Shown here piece by piece: positions 7,502 to 15,950 of a DNA stretch of 64,000 bases (positions are counted from its first letter, which is position 1; each line of letters begins with the position of its first letter). The position numbers and the translations under genes were made by a program. Source of the DNA: Cohnella xylanilytica (GTDB lineage Bacteria; Bacillota; Bacilli; Paenibacillales; Paenibacillaceae); assembly GCF_014212175.1 (NCBI RefSeq), contig NZ_JACJVR010000029.1, positions 1 through 64,000 of the forward strand. Reading direction: 5' to 3'. The notes beneath the pieces are model-generated. The model was not told the DNA's origin. It saw only the letters and a program-made list of their open reading frames with translations, and did not search any database.

Positions 7502-9778
7502 ATGAGAACGAGCGATTTCATTCGCGTGACCGGCGCAAGGGAGAAGAACTTGAAAAATGTCAGCGTCGCGATTCCGAAAAAGAAAATTACGGTATTCGCA
7601 GGAGTATCCGGCTCCGGGAAGTCGGCGCTCGTGTTCGATACGATCGCGGCGGAGGCGCAGCGGCAGCTGAACGAATCCTATTCCAGCTTCGTTCGGAACC
7701 GGCTGCCGCACTACGGGCAGCCCGAAGTGGACTCGATCGACCATTTGGCGGCGGCGATCGTCATCAATCAGAGAAGAATCGGCGGCAACGGCCGGTCGAC
7801 GGTCGGAACGGCAACCGATATTTATGCCCTGCTGCGCCTGTTGTTTTCGCGGTTCGGCCGCCCGTTCGCCGGATACTCGGACATCTTTTCGTTCAACAAT
7901 CCGCAGGGGATGTGCCCGGAATGCGAAGGGCTCGGCAAGGTGAAGACCGTTCATCCGGAGCGGCTGCTCGACAAGGAGAAGTCGCTTAACGAAGGCGCCA
8001 TCGAATTCCCTACCTTCCGGCCCGGCGATTTCAGGTGGAAGAGGTACGTATGCACCGGCTTGTTCGACAACGACAAGAAGATCAAGGATTACACGGAGGA
8101 CGAACTGGACACTCTGCTGTACAAGACAGGGTTCAAGCCGCCGAACCCGACGAAGGAATGGCCGCCGACCTCGTACTACGAAGGGGTCGTTCCGAGAATC
8201 AAGCGAACTTTCCTGAACCGGGACTCCCGGGACGTTGCGCGTTACAAGGACGCCATCGATCGAGTGGCGACCGAGGAGACGTGTCCCCTCTGCGGCGGCG
8301 GCAGGCTGCAGCAAGCGGTATTGGCGTGCCGAATCAACGGTAAAAGCATCGCGGACTGCGCAGGCATGCCGATCGGCGAGCTGCTCCGGTTCGTTCAAGA
8401 CGTGCAAGAACCGGCGGCGCAGACGGTCACGGAGGAGATGGCGAAGCGGCTGCGCCATATCGTCTCCGTCGGACTCGGCTACTTGACGTTGAACCGGGAC
8501 ACCGCCAGCCTGTCGGGCGGCGAGTCGCAGCGGATCAAGCTGGTTCGCCAGCTCGGCAACAGTCTGACGGACATGATCTATATTTTCGATGAGCCGAGCA
8601 TCGGGCTTCACCCGCACGATGTCGGCAATATCAATCGGCTCATGCGGGAGCTGCGGGATAAAGGAAACACGGTGTTGATCGTGGAGCACGACCCCGACGT
8701 CATTCGGATTGCGGATCATCTTGTGGAGATGGGACCCGAGGCCGGGGCAGGCGGCGGACGGATCGTATACGAAGGAACGTTGTCCGGGTTGTTGTCGGCG
8801 CATACGTTGACTTCCGAATATGTGAAGCGGAAGCCCGAATTCAAGCCTGAGCCGCGCATGCCCAACGGATGGATCGAGGTGAAGGGCGTGCGTCGGAACA
8901 ACCTGAAGGGGATCGACGTTCGTTTTCCCCTCGGTATCATGACGGTCGTCACCGGCGTCGCGGGATCGGGGAAGAGCACTTTGGTTCGTGACGTGCTCTC
9001 AAGCTGCCGGCCCGATGCCGTCTATATCGATCAAGGCGCGATCGGAGCGTCGGTCCGTTCCAATATTGCCACGTACAGCGGCATGTTCGACGAAGTTCGT
9101 CGTCTGTTTGCGGCGGCCAATCGGACGAGCGCTTCGTTGTTCAGTTTTAATTCCCAGGGAGCTTGTCCCGAGTGCAAAGGATTGGGAGAGGTCTACATCG
9201 ACTTCGCGTTCATGGACACGGTATCGAGCGAGTGCGAGCGGTGCCGGGGGCGGCGGTTCACGGACGAAGTTCTCGCTTATACGCTTCGCGGGAAAAATAT
9301 AAGCGAAGTGTTGGCCATGACGGTGGACGAGGCATTGTCCTTCTTCGCGGAAGAGGAGATTGCGTCTGCGCTGCGGAGAATACAGGAGACGGGAATCGGG
9401 TATTTGACGCTGGGGCAGCCGCTCAGTACGCTGTCGGGCGGCGAATTGCAGCGCTTCAAGCTGGCGATGGAGCTCGCAAGCGGCGGCGAAGGAAAGCTGT
9501 ATGTGTTGGATGAGCCGACGACGGGACTCCACATGTCGGATGTCGAGCGGCTGATCCGCATCATGAATCGCCTTGTGGACCAAGGCGGCACGTTGATTGT
9601 CATCGAACATAATCTGGACGTCATCCATCAGGCGGACTGGATCGTCGATCTCGGCCCCGGCGCGGGGGAAGAAGGGGGGCGGTTGCTATACGAAGGAGTG
9701 CCGAAGAATATCGTCGGATGCAGCGCATCCGTGACAGGGAAATATATAAACGGGGGAAGGGCAAATAGTTTTGTATAG
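7502..9778 (+). CDS. UvrA-like ABC protein (short, DrrC/UvrA2-type)
   Basis: A 758-residue tandem ABC ATPase of the UvrA family. Walker A motifs GVSGSGKS (about 34-41) and GVAGSGKS (about 484) pair with signatures LSGGESQRIKL and LSGGELQRFKL. Zinc-type Cys clusters are CPECEGLGKV, CPLCGGGRL and CPECKGLGEV...CERCRGRRF. Housekeeping UvrA has about 940 residues; this one lacks most of the UvrB-binding and insertion domains, like DrrC and UvrA2-type proteins linked to tolerance of DNA-binding drugs. A GGAGGAGGA site precedes the ATG. It is divergent from a WYL regulator, suggesting inducible expression, with role inferred as displacement or sensing of DNA-bound drug. Confidence 0.85.
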   Translation: MRTSDFIRVTGAREKNLKNVSVAIPKKKITVFAGVSGSGKSALVFDTIAAEAQRQLNESYSSFVRNRLPHYGQPEVDSIDHLAAAIVINQRRIGGNGRSTVGTATDIYALLRLLFSRFGRPFAGYSDIFSFNNPQGMCPECEGLGKVKTVHPERLLDKEKSLNEGAIEFPTFRPGDFRWKRYVCTGLFDNDKKIKDYTEDELDTLLYKTGFKPPNPTKEWPPTSYYEGVVPRIKRTFLNRDSRDVARYKDAIDRVATEETCPLCGGGRLQQAVLACRINGKSIADCAGMPIGELLRFVQDVQEPAAQTVTEEMAKRLRHIVSVGLGYLTLNRDTASLSGGESQRIKLVRQLGNSLTDMIYIFDEPSIGLHPHDVGNINRLMRELRDKGNTVLIVEHDPDVIRIADHLVEMGPEAGAGGGRIVYEGTLSGLLSAHTLTSEYVKRKPEFKPEPRMPNGWIEVKGVRRNNLKGIDVRFPLGIMTVVTGVAGSGKSTLVRDVLSSCRPDAVYIDQGAIGASVRSNIATYSGMFDEVRRLFAAANRTSASLFSFNSQGACPECKGLGEVYIDFAFMDTVSSECERCRGRRFTDEVLAYTLRGKNISEVLAMTVDEALSFFAEEEIASALRRIQETGIGYLTLGQPLSTLSGGELQRFKLAMELASGGEGKLYVLDEPTTGLHMSDVERLIRIMNRLVDQGGTLIVIEHNLDVIHQADWIVDLGPGAGEEGGRLLYEGVPKNIVGCSASVTGKYINGGRANSFV

Positions 9779-9811
9779 AGGCAAAGCTCGCGGGTACGTG
9801 AGAATTGTTGT

Positions 9812-9839
9812 TAGGGCCATCCGTGGCGGGATGGCCCTA
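9812..9839. terminator. Hairpin terminator, second GGCCATCC copy
   Basis: TAGGGCCATCC (9812-9822), loop GTGGCG, GGATGGCCCTA (9829-9839): a perfect 11-bp stem between the UvrA-like gene and the convergent WYL gene. It is close in sequence and loop to the hairpin at 647-674. Confidence 0.6.
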
Positions 9840-9863
9840 GCCAACCTGTCATATCCCTCTACT

Positions 9864-10856
9864 TTATTGGCCTAGCCTGCACTTGGTTAAAGTGTCGGCG
9901 CTTCTCCTTAACCGCTCTTCCAAAATCAAGCGCAGCTCGTCAGGAATCCGTTCAAACTCGACCCCTTTCCCCAAAAACAACAGCCAATCCGCATAATACT
10001 CCAGCGTCTCGACATCGGTCACATCCAGTTGAACATTGAAAATTCCGCTCGACTGGAACATCCCTGTAAAGGACAAAATAATTCCCGGCGGGTGTAAACG
10101 CTTAAAGCGCTGAATCCCCGTCGCATCAAGCTTTACGACCAGATTGGATTCGCGTGCGCCAAGCCGTTTTTTGCTTAATATCTCCTGCTCAGACCGCTTC
10201 ATCTCCTGCTCGGAAATGGCCGAATCCCGCAGCATCTCGACCGGCAAATAACGAAACTCATCGGCATCAAGATCATAAACCTCGACCAGCCAATGAGCAT
10301 TAGAGTTAAAAATATGAAGCAAAAAAACGTCCATCAACTGCGGCCATCCGGGACTCGGCTCATAAGTCAAGCGCAAGTGCTTATCCCGCGCAGCAAGCGA
10401 GATCAACTTGTTCAACTCCGCGGGCGCCGCATCGTCGAGTTCCAGAAGGTTCGGATTCGCAGGATTCGTATTTTCAAAAAGCAAGATTTGATTCAGCTCG
10501 ATCAGCTCGTCGTGCTGGGTTTGCGACGCGATGCCGATGAGTTTCTCGGTGATGGAGCGGCGATTTTGCAAATAAGGCAGCTGCGAATTTTTCGAGGCGA
10601 TAAAGCTGATGAATATCGCTTTCAGCTCTTCCGGCGTGAACCGGACGGCGGACAGATACTGATTTTGCAGGACATTGTAGCCGCCCCCGCGCCCCAGCTC
10701 GGACGTCAGCGGAAACCCCATCGCCTGAATCTCGTTAATGTCGCGGATCGCCGTCGCGCGAGAAATCTTGAACTCCCGCTGAATCTCTGCAATCGTAAAA
10801 TGCGCGCGGTTATTGATGAAGCGCATGATCAGGTTCACTCGTTCTGTTCTCTTCAT
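9864..10856 (-). CDS. YafY/WYL-domain transcriptional regulator
   Basis: A 330-residue regulator with the winged helix MKRTERVNLIMRFINNRAHFTIAEIQREFKISRATAIRDINEIQAMGFPLTSELGRGGGYNVLQ (1-64), a central linker SAVRFTPEELKAIFISFIASKNSQLPY, a WYL-like domain that contains HWLVEVYDLDADEFRYLPVEML, and a C-terminal WCX region. The divergent gap to the GyrI-like gene pair (10857-10969) contains nested palindromes, so these two genes are the likely regulon. Confidence 0.9.
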   Translation of the reverse strand: MKRTERVNLIMRFINNRAHFTIAEIQREFKISRATAIRDINEIQAMGFPLTSELGRGGGYNVLQNQYLSAVRFTPEELKAIFISFIASKNSQLPYLQNRRSITEKLIGIASQTQHDELIELNQILLFENTNPANPNLLELDDAAPAELNKLISLAARDKHLRLTYEPSPGWPQLMDVFLLHIFNSNAHWLVEVYDLDADEFRYLPVEMLRDSAISEQEMKRSEQEILSKKRLGARESNLVVKLDATGIQRFKRLHPPGIILSFTGMFQSSGIFNVQLDVTDVETLEYYADWLLFLGKGVEFERIPDELRLILEERLRRSADTLTKCRLGQ

Positions 10857-10864
10857 GATTTTAT

Positions 10865-10916
10865 TGTATCAGAAAATGGATCATCCGGATGATAAAAGGT
10901 ATCGTTTTTTGATACA
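10865..10916. promoter_or_regulatory. Nested palindromes between WYL regulator and GyrI-like genes
   Basis: TGTATCA (10865-10871) and TGATACA (10910-10916) form outer arms around the perfect 14-bp palindrome ATCATCCGGATGAT (10880-10893). The block lies directly upstream of the regulator start and 54 bases before the first GyrI-like gene. Probable operator for the WYL protein. Confidence 0.6.
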
Positions 10917-10969
10917 TTTAGCGAATAGGATCAATCTTGTAAAATAAAATCCGCTAAGGAGAGATTACA

Positions 10970-11449
10970 ATGTCTAACTACTCCATCCAAACCATCTCGG
11001 AAAACTACAAAATGACTGCTTTCGGCGTATTGCTTGAAGACTACAACGACTGGGCAGGCAATGCGGCAAAAACGGCGGCGAAAAAAACGGAAATCACTGA
11101 AAACGGCAAGCTTGCTGAACTTCTCGCGCTCGCGGACGGGCAAGAATATCAAATCAACTACGTTATTGACGGCAAGGCATGGCGCGGCTTCGGCGTGATG
11201 GGCGCATACGACGTGGAAGGCGCGGTCGTCCTCGACTTCCTCGCCGGGGACTACCTCGTGGTGCCTGGCACAGGCGCCGACAAAGACCGCCTTGCCGACG
11301 AAATAACGGGCAAAGTTTTCGGCGGCCTGCTGCAAGAAATCGCGGACTACAAATACGTCGGGCCCGGCAACTCGACATTCGTCAAAGCCGCTGAAGACGG
11401 TAAGTTCTACGGCGAAATGTGGCTTCGCGTAAAAAAGGCAGCCGGCTAA
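10970..11449 (+). CDS. GyrI-like / effector-binding-domain protein (copy 1)
   Basis: A 159-residue stand-alone protein of the GyrI-like small-molecule-binding fold (the domain also found at the C-terminus of BmrR/Rob-type regulators). Diagnostic parts are AVVLDFLAGDYLVVPGTGADKDRLADEITGKVFGGLLQEI and the final DGKFYGEMWLRVKK. Such proteins bind or hydrolyse small aromatic compounds. GGAGAG precedes the start codon. The next gene is a divergent paralogue 22 bases downstream, probably in the same transcript, under the WYL regulator. Confidence 0.75.
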   Translation: MSNYSIQTISENYKMTAFGVLLEDYNDWAGNAAKTAAKKTEITENGKLAELLALADGQEYQINYVIDGKAWRGFGVMGAYDVEGAVVLDFLAGDYLVVPGTGADKDRLADEITGKVFGGLLQEIADYKYVGPGNSTFVKAAEDGKFYGEMWLRVKKAAG

Positions 11450-11471
11450 TCTCAGTCTGAGGAGCGCTCGC

Positions 11472-11948
11472 ATGGCAAATTACACAGTTGAATATAAGAA
11501 TACATTTACGTTGACCGCATACGGTTTTTCGATTCAATCCAATTTCCAAGACGCGCCGGCATTGCAAAAGGAAAAAGCGGCGTTTTGGGAAAGGCTCAAG
11601 GCTGACGGACGTTTCGATAAGCTCAAAGCGGCCGCCAAAGATGATCGCGAATGGTCGGTCAACGAAGTTTATCAAGGCAAACCGTGGAATTATTTCGCGG
11701 TAGAAGCCAGCAAGTCGGTGGCTGACGCGACACGCATCATCGAGTTCCCGGAGAGCGAGTATATTGTGGTGGCAGGAACCGGCGACAAGGAAACTTTGTT
11801 CGATCAGTTGACTTACCGCGCTTTCGCCGAAGTCTTGGCACAAATCACGGACTATGCTTACATCGGCGGTCCAAACGCGACTTATCGCGAAGAAAACGGC
11901 GACGGCGCTTTCTACGGCGAATTCTGGGTTCCTGTGGTTAAAAAATAG
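11472..11948 (+). CDS. GyrI-like / effector-binding-domain protein (copy 2)
   Basis: A 158-residue paralogue of the preceding gene. It shares the N-terminal TAYGFSI strand, the central IIEFPESEYIVVAGTGDKETLFDQLTYRAFAEVLAQI and the C-terminal GDGAFYGEFWVPVVKK. Middle sections differ strongly, so the pair is an old tandem duplication or a heterodimer rather than a recent copy. GGAGCG lies about 8 bases before the start, and a terminator hairpin follows at 11978. Confidence 0.75.
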   Translation: MANYTVEYKNTFTLTAYGFSIQSNFQDAPALQKEKAAFWERLKADGRFDKLKAAAKDDREWSVNEVYQGKPWNYFAVEASKSVADATRIIEFPESEYIVVAGTGDKETLFDQLTYRAFAEVLAQITDYAYIGGPNATYREENGDGAFYGEFWVPVVKK

Positions 11949-11977
11949 CAGGGCAATACGGGGGATTCCTCCGTTTT

Positions 11978-12005
11978 AAGGCCATCCTTTTGACGGATGG
12001 CCCTT
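11978..12005 (+). terminator. Intrinsic terminator, third GGCCATCC copy
   Basis: GGCCATCC (11980-11987) and GGATGGCC (11995-12002), flanked by AA and TTTT, close the GyrI-like operon. It shares its core with the hairpins at 647-674 and 9812-9839. Confidence 0.75.
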
Positions 12006-12027
12006 TTCTGTTTTCGCGTGCTCAACG

Positions 12028-13533
12028 TTATTTCTCCTGATCCGTAATGTTTCCGCACCAGCGAGCGATTCCTTCATATATGGTTTGCATGGGATTCGGA
12101 TCGGATCGAGAAATCGCCCAGGCAATATGTCCATCCGGCCGAATGAGTACCGAGTGGACGTCGTTCCAGTCCGCCTCTGCCTCAACCAAAGATGCGTGCA
12201 CTACTTGAAGGTGGCTATACGTTGCCCATTGACCGCTATTCTGTTCCTTAACATGGAAGTTCAACAGAAGGAAATGACCTTTGTTCAGGAACGAATAGGA
12301 GTTCATCAATTGCCCGTCTTTCAGCTTTAAGGGCAGATCCTTGAGACGTTTCCCGTTCAAAGGATGGGGAGGCGCCTCGGGGTCCGGAGCATAATGTACA
12401 TCCATTGCGGAAACTTGTGCGGCGACTTGATAATTAGCCTCCGGTATTTGAATCAGATTAGCCAGCAGGCTTCGCAATTCCATGATGGGAGGAGTCGCGT
12501 CCAGTAGCAGGGTTTGGACCTCGGTATTCCGGAGCAAGGCCGTATTCCATGGGAAACGTTCGGTATGATAGCTGTCCAATAGCCAGTCCGGAGCCCAGCC
12601 TTTGATTGCCCCTGCCAGCTTCCAGCCTAAGTTCATCGCTTCTTGCAAGCCGACGTTCATTCCCTGTCCGCCGGCCGGAAAATGAATGTGGGCCGAATCT
12701 CCCGCCAAAAACAATCGGCCATTCCGATAGCGTCCCGCTTGCCGCGTCGCATTTCCGAAACGGGACAGCCATTTCACTTCCTTCAACCCCAGGTCGCTTC
12801 CGGTCGTACGGACGATCGATGAACGGAATTCTTCCAAGGTAACGGGCTCGTCCTTAGAGATGTTACGTCTCTCCATATCGATAATTAAGACCCGATAGAT
12901 CTGCTCATTGATCGGCATGATGCTGACCAGACCTTTTGCTGTAATTCGGGATAGGACGCTCATAGGAGCCAAATCCGATAGAACGGCATCCCCCAGAATA
13001 GCCGTGAAGGTCGCGTCCGTACCTTCGAATGATATATTGGCATGTTTGCGAACCAAACTTCTGGCTCCGTCGGTTCCTACTACATAAGCGGATCTTAACG
13101 TCGTTGCTCCATTGGGTCCGGCGATCTTAACGTCGACCCCATCCTCATCCTGATGCACGGATAGAGCCTCAACCTCTCTCCGGACCTCTGCGCCAAGGCT
13201 AAGAGCCCATTCCTCCAGCACCTTCTCCGTCTCGCTCTGCGGTAAAAAGAGAGTGTGATTGGAGGAAGAATCCAACGCCGAGAAATCCAAAGGAGTCTCT
13301 AATCCGGCAAAATGCCCTCTTGAGAGTAAGCGGCCTTTGCGGATTAATTTTGACTTCACTCCGCGCATATCTAATATTTCAAGGGTTCGCGGATGTACGG
13401 TAAGCGCGCGCGAATATGGAGTCGTCTCTGTTAATCGCTCAATGACGCAGACCTTCACGCCGGCTAATGCCAATTCTCCGGCCAGCATCATGCCGACGGG
13501 TCCGCCGCCGATAAGAATGACTTCATAATTCAT
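12028..13533 (-). CDS. FAD-dependent aromatic monooxygenase (PheA/TfdB, Rox-like)
   Basis: A flavoprotein hydroxylase of about 501 residues. It has the Rossmann GGGPVGMMLAGELALAG at the N-terminus, a YVVGTDGARSLVR (DG) motif, and GRLFLAGDSAHIHFPAGGQGMNVGLQEAMNLGWKLA (GD motif) binding FAD. The C-terminal thioredoxin-like tail (VLIRPDGHIAWAI) is typical of the phenol/rifampicin monooxygenase group. The substrate is unknown, with aromatic drugs or polyketides as candidates. The start at 13533 gives AGAGG at 8 bases; an ATG 6 bases upstream is too close to it. RidA lies immediately upstream, so the two form an operon. Confidence 0.88.
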   Translation of the reverse strand: MNYEVILIGGGPVGMMLAGELALAGVKVCVIERLTETTPYSRALTVHPRTLEILDMRGVKSKLIRKGRLLSRGHFAGLETPLDFSALDSSSNHTLFLPQSETEKVLEEWALSLGAEVRREVEALSVHQDEDGVDVKIAGPNGATTLRSAYVVGTDGARSLVRKHANISFEGTDATFTAILGDAVLSDLAPMSVLSRITAKGLVSIMPINEQIYRVLIIDMERRNISKDEPVTLEEFRSSIVRTTGSDLGLKEVKWLSRFGNATRQAGRYRNGRLFLAGDSAHIHFPAGGQGMNVGLQEAMNLGWKLAGAIKGWAPDWLLDSYHTERFPWNTALLRNTEVQTLLLDATPPIMELRSLLANLIQIPEANYQVAAQVSAMDVHYAPDPEAPPHPLNGKRLKDLPLKLKDGQLMNSYSFLNKGHFLLLNFHVKEQNSGQWATYSHLQVVHASLVEAEADWNDVHSVLIRPDGHIAWAISRSDPNPMQTIYEGIARWCGNITDQEK

Positions 13534-13557
13534 ATCCATAACCTCTTTTCATAAAAA

Positions 13558-13959
13558 TTATGGGATGGTAACGATAGCGTCTACCTCGATAAGCCATTCA
13601 GGATCGGCTAGCGCTTGAACGCCTATATACGTACTGGCAGTCTTCGGCCAGTTAGGGCCAAACACATGAATTCCGGCGTCAAAAATAATCGGAATCAAGT
13701 CCGGGGTGTGGTTTACCACAAAAATATTCATTTTTGCAATGTACAATGGATCCGCTCGCACGGCTTCCAATGCATGCTTAAGATTGGTAAACACTTGAAT
13801 CGCTTGCGCGTAATAGTCCCCCGAACCGACCAATGCTCCTGCGTCATCTACAGACACCTGACCTGAGATGAAGGCCAGTTTAGAGGCGGAAGTTACCACG
13901 ACATGAGAAATGACCGATGTAACCTTATCCGTCAATGTCTTTGGATTCACGAATTCCAT
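13558..13959 (-). CDS. RidA-family protein
   Basis: A 133-residue YjgF/RidA-type protein starting MEFVNPKTLTDKVTSVISHVVV. Family parts include AFISGQVSVDDAGALVGSGDYYAQAIQVFTNLKHALEAV, VFVVNHTPDLIPI-like strands and the ending ALADPEWLIEVDAIVTIP. RidA members deaminate reactive enamines/imines; divergent ones work beside oxygenases in catabolic pathways. The start is set by CCTCCTT at 13970-13976 (minus-strand AAGGAGG); a frame continuing to 14040 crosses operator sequence. It is divergent from a MarR gene and upstream of the flavin monooxygenase. Confidence 0.85.
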   Translation of the reverse strand: MEFVNPKTLTDKVTSVISHVVVTSASKLAFISGQVSVDDAGALVGSGDYYAQAIQVFTNLKHALEAVRADPLYIAKMNIFVVNHTPDLIPIIFDAGIHVFGPNWPKTASTYIGVQALADPEWLIEVDAIVTIP

Positions 13960-13987
13960 AGGGCAGAAACCTCCTTCTTCAATTATT

Positions 13988-14154
13988 GTTTCGCATGAAC
14001 TTTTATTAATGCTTAATGACAAAGAAAAAACAGAAATCAATCTATATTATCGTTTCATATGAAACAATTTGATTGTACGGCGCAGCTCCATATTCTGTCA
14101 ACCCCGATATGAGAATGCCCGTTTTGTTTCTCAGGAAACAACCTATGATATAAT
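13988..14154. promoter_or_regulatory. Three GTTTC-N4-GAAAC-type operators and MarR promoter
   Basis: GTTTCATATGAAAC (14052-14065) is a perfect palindrome; GTTTC-TCAG-GAAAC (14126-14139) has perfect arms; GTTTCGCATGAAC (13988-14000) is a degenerate copy sharing TTC-N4-GAA. The second overlaps a promoter with TTGTTT (14124-14129) and TATAAT (14149-14154) for the MarR gene; the degenerate copy sits upstream of ridA. Best read as binding sites of the MarR protein for both directions. Confidence 0.7.
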
Positions 14155-14185
14155 GAAAAAAATGAGTCGAGGGGCCAGCCTAATC

Positions 14186-14662
14186 ATGGATACTGCCAAT
14201 AAAAACAAAGACGCAATTCATGAATTTTTCGTTCAGTTCCTTCAGCAAAAAGAGCAATATGAAACCCGGATAACGGCAACCTACCTTGAGGATATCCGGA
14301 AGCATATCGAACCGGAATACCGATTGAACATGACGGAGCTGCACACCATTGCGTGTATCGGAGAGCGGGAGCCGATCAATGTCACTTCCATCGCGGAAAG
14401 GATGAATTTAAGCAAAGGGAATACCTCCAAGATCGCAAATAAATTGCTAAAGGCAGGTTGGGTGCGAAAGGCCCAACTCAACGATAACAAAAAGGAAGTG
14501 TATTTTCGGCTAACGCCTGTCGGCAAAAAGCTGTTTGCTGCTCATGATGATCTCCATAGGAAGGAAAAGCAAAGGATGTACGAATTTTTGGATAGATTCA
14601 ACGAACGCGAGCTTGAATTTATCAAACGGCTGTTTGGAGATATGGTTGACTTCTATCGCTAA
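14186..14662 (+). CDS. MarR-family transcriptional regulator
   Basis: A winged-helix regulator of about 158 residues starting MDTANKNKDAIHEFF. The DNA-binding core is MTELHTIACIGEREPINVTSIAERMNLSKGNTSKIANKLLKAGWVRKAQLNDNKKEVYFRLTPVGKKLF. The open frame extends upstream to 14069, but a TATAAT box at 14149-14154 places transcription start inside it, so the ATG at 14186 is preferred. Divergent ridA-monooxygenase genes are its probable targets. A terminator hairpin follows. Confidence 0.88.
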   Translation: MDTANKNKDAIHEFFVQFLQQKEQYETRITATYLEDIRKHIEPEYRLNMTELHTIACIGEREPINVTSIAERMNLSKGNTSKIANKLLKAGWVRKAQLNDNKKEVYFRLTPVGKKLFAAHDDLHRKEKQRMYEFLDRFNERELEFIKRLFGDMVDFYR

Positions 14663-14673
14663 CGGAGAATGCG

Positions 14674-14703
14674 AAAGGAGCTGTCGCGGCAGCTCCTTTT
14701 TTG
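14674..14703 (+). terminator. Intrinsic terminator after MarR gene
   Basis: AAAGGAGCTG (14674-14683) pairs with CAGCTCCTTTT, followed by more T. Related in sequence to the hairpin at 3193-3225. Confidence 0.8.
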
Positions 14704-14761
14704 GTTGCTAAACCTATTTTGCTATCGTCTTCGCTATTTCAATCATTTTCTTAACCCTTGG

Positions 14762-14956
14762 TTAGATTGATATGTCAACAACTTGTTTCGCGAATGCAGC
14801 ATAGGATTCTTCGATCAGGTCCGGACTTCGATCAATAGCCCACCTGAGGTTATCGAAAGCCCTTAACAGCAGACTGGTTCCAGAAGAAAATCGCTTGCTA
14901 TTCGTTCTGCTTGCATAACTACGGATTCTTCCATCGTTTATTTTCATCCCCCTCAA
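14762..14956 (-). CDS. Small ORF of unknown function
   Basis: A possible 64-residue protein with a TTG start 8 bases after the EamA stop codon. The GAGGGGG nearby would serve either this TTG poorly or an internal ATG at the fourth codon with too short a spacing. The sequence (RAFDNLRWAIDRSPDLIEESYAAFAKQVV) matches nothing I recognise and may be the remains of a larger gene. Coding status is uncertain. Confidence 0.25.
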   Translation of the reverse strand: MRGMKINDGRIRSYASRTNSKRFSSGTSLLLRAFDNLRWAIDRSPDLIEESYAAFAKQVVDISI

Positions 14957-14964
14957 ACGTCGCG

Positions 14965-15864
14965 CTAAAACGGTGACTTGCTCTTGCTTGCGTTAGCATG
15001 GACCGAATGCCTCCATTCCCCCAAATAGGTAGATCCCAGGATCATCAAACCGCCGATCAGCTGCGTCATGGCTAAGGTCTCTCCCAGCAAGAGGACGCTG
15101 AACACGATACCGAACACCGGCTCCAAGTAGCCGTAAGAGGCAATCTCGATGGATGACGCCCGGTGGTAGGTTGAGAAATACAGGTTATAGGCCAGGCCGG
15201 TATGGACCACTCCAAGAATGCAGATCAACAAGATTTCCGTTCCATCCGCGGCCAGAACCTGCCTCCATTCCCCTTCAGCCAGCACAAACGGTAATAGCAC
15301 CATACCAGCCGCACCCATTTGGAGGAATGTAGCGAGAGCATGATCCGCTTGATTGGCTGCTTTGCGATTGATGATCACGATGGCCGCGTACAACATGCCG
15401 GACACCCCGCTGAGAATCATGCCCCGCATCCCCTGAGACGAGAACCCGGCAGGGCCGAATCCCCCCGTCCCTACAACCAGGCATAATCCGATAAACGAGA
15501 TTCCAACGATGCCCGCCCGCAGTCGGGTCAGTCGTTCCTTGAGGACGAGGGGGGCCGCCAGCATGACATACACCGGGCACATGTTGTAGATAATGACCGC
15601 TGTAGAGATATTCGTATTTTGAAACCCGTAGAAGAGGGCGGCCCAAGCTAATCCGATCAGTGCGCCGGATACCAGATAGGGCTTGGTTTGGCGGAACGAG
15701 ATCCGTTGGCCTGTCGGCCTCCTTCTTATAAAAACCAACAATACCGGCAGGGCGATCACTGCCCTTAAGAAAGCGAGCACAAAAGGGGATAGCTCAATAT
15801 ACCGCGTAAAAACCCCAATGCTTCCCCATACGACCATGACAAGCGTCAGTCTCAACCGATCCAT
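14965..15864 (-). CDS. EamA/DMT-family transporter
   Basis: A 299-residue inner-membrane protein with about ten hydrophobic helices in two EamA repeats, starting MDRLRLTLVMVVWGSIGVFTRYIELSPFVLAFLRAVIALPVLLVF. The second repeat has VVHTGLAYNLYFSTYHRASSIEIASYGYLEPVFGIVFSVLLLGETL, the usual EamA end. These drug/metabolite carriers export amino acids, sugars or other small molecules; the substrate cannot be told. The AraC-type gene 87 bases upstream on the same strand is a likely regulator. Confidence 0.9.
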   Translation of the reverse strand: MDRLRLTLVMVVWGSIGVFTRYIELSPFVLAFLRAVIALPVLLVFIRRRPTGQRISFRQTKPYLVSGALIGLAWAALFYGFQNTNISTAVIIYNMCPVYVMLAAPLVLKERLTRLRAGIVGISFIGLCLVVGTGGFGPAGFSSQGMRGMILSGVSGMLYAAIVIINRKAANQADHALATFLQMGAAGMVLLPFVLAEGEWRQVLAADGTEILLICILGVVHTGLAYNLYFSTYHRASSIEIASYGYLEPVFGIVFSVLLLGETLAMTQLIGGLMILGSTYLGEWRHSVHANASKSKSPF

Positions 15865-15950
15865 GCAAGAACCCCTTATTGGCAGAATACTCTCATCGTA
15901 TCCGAACCCTAAGAGGCCGTATTGTATGAAATTGACGAAGCATACCCTTT

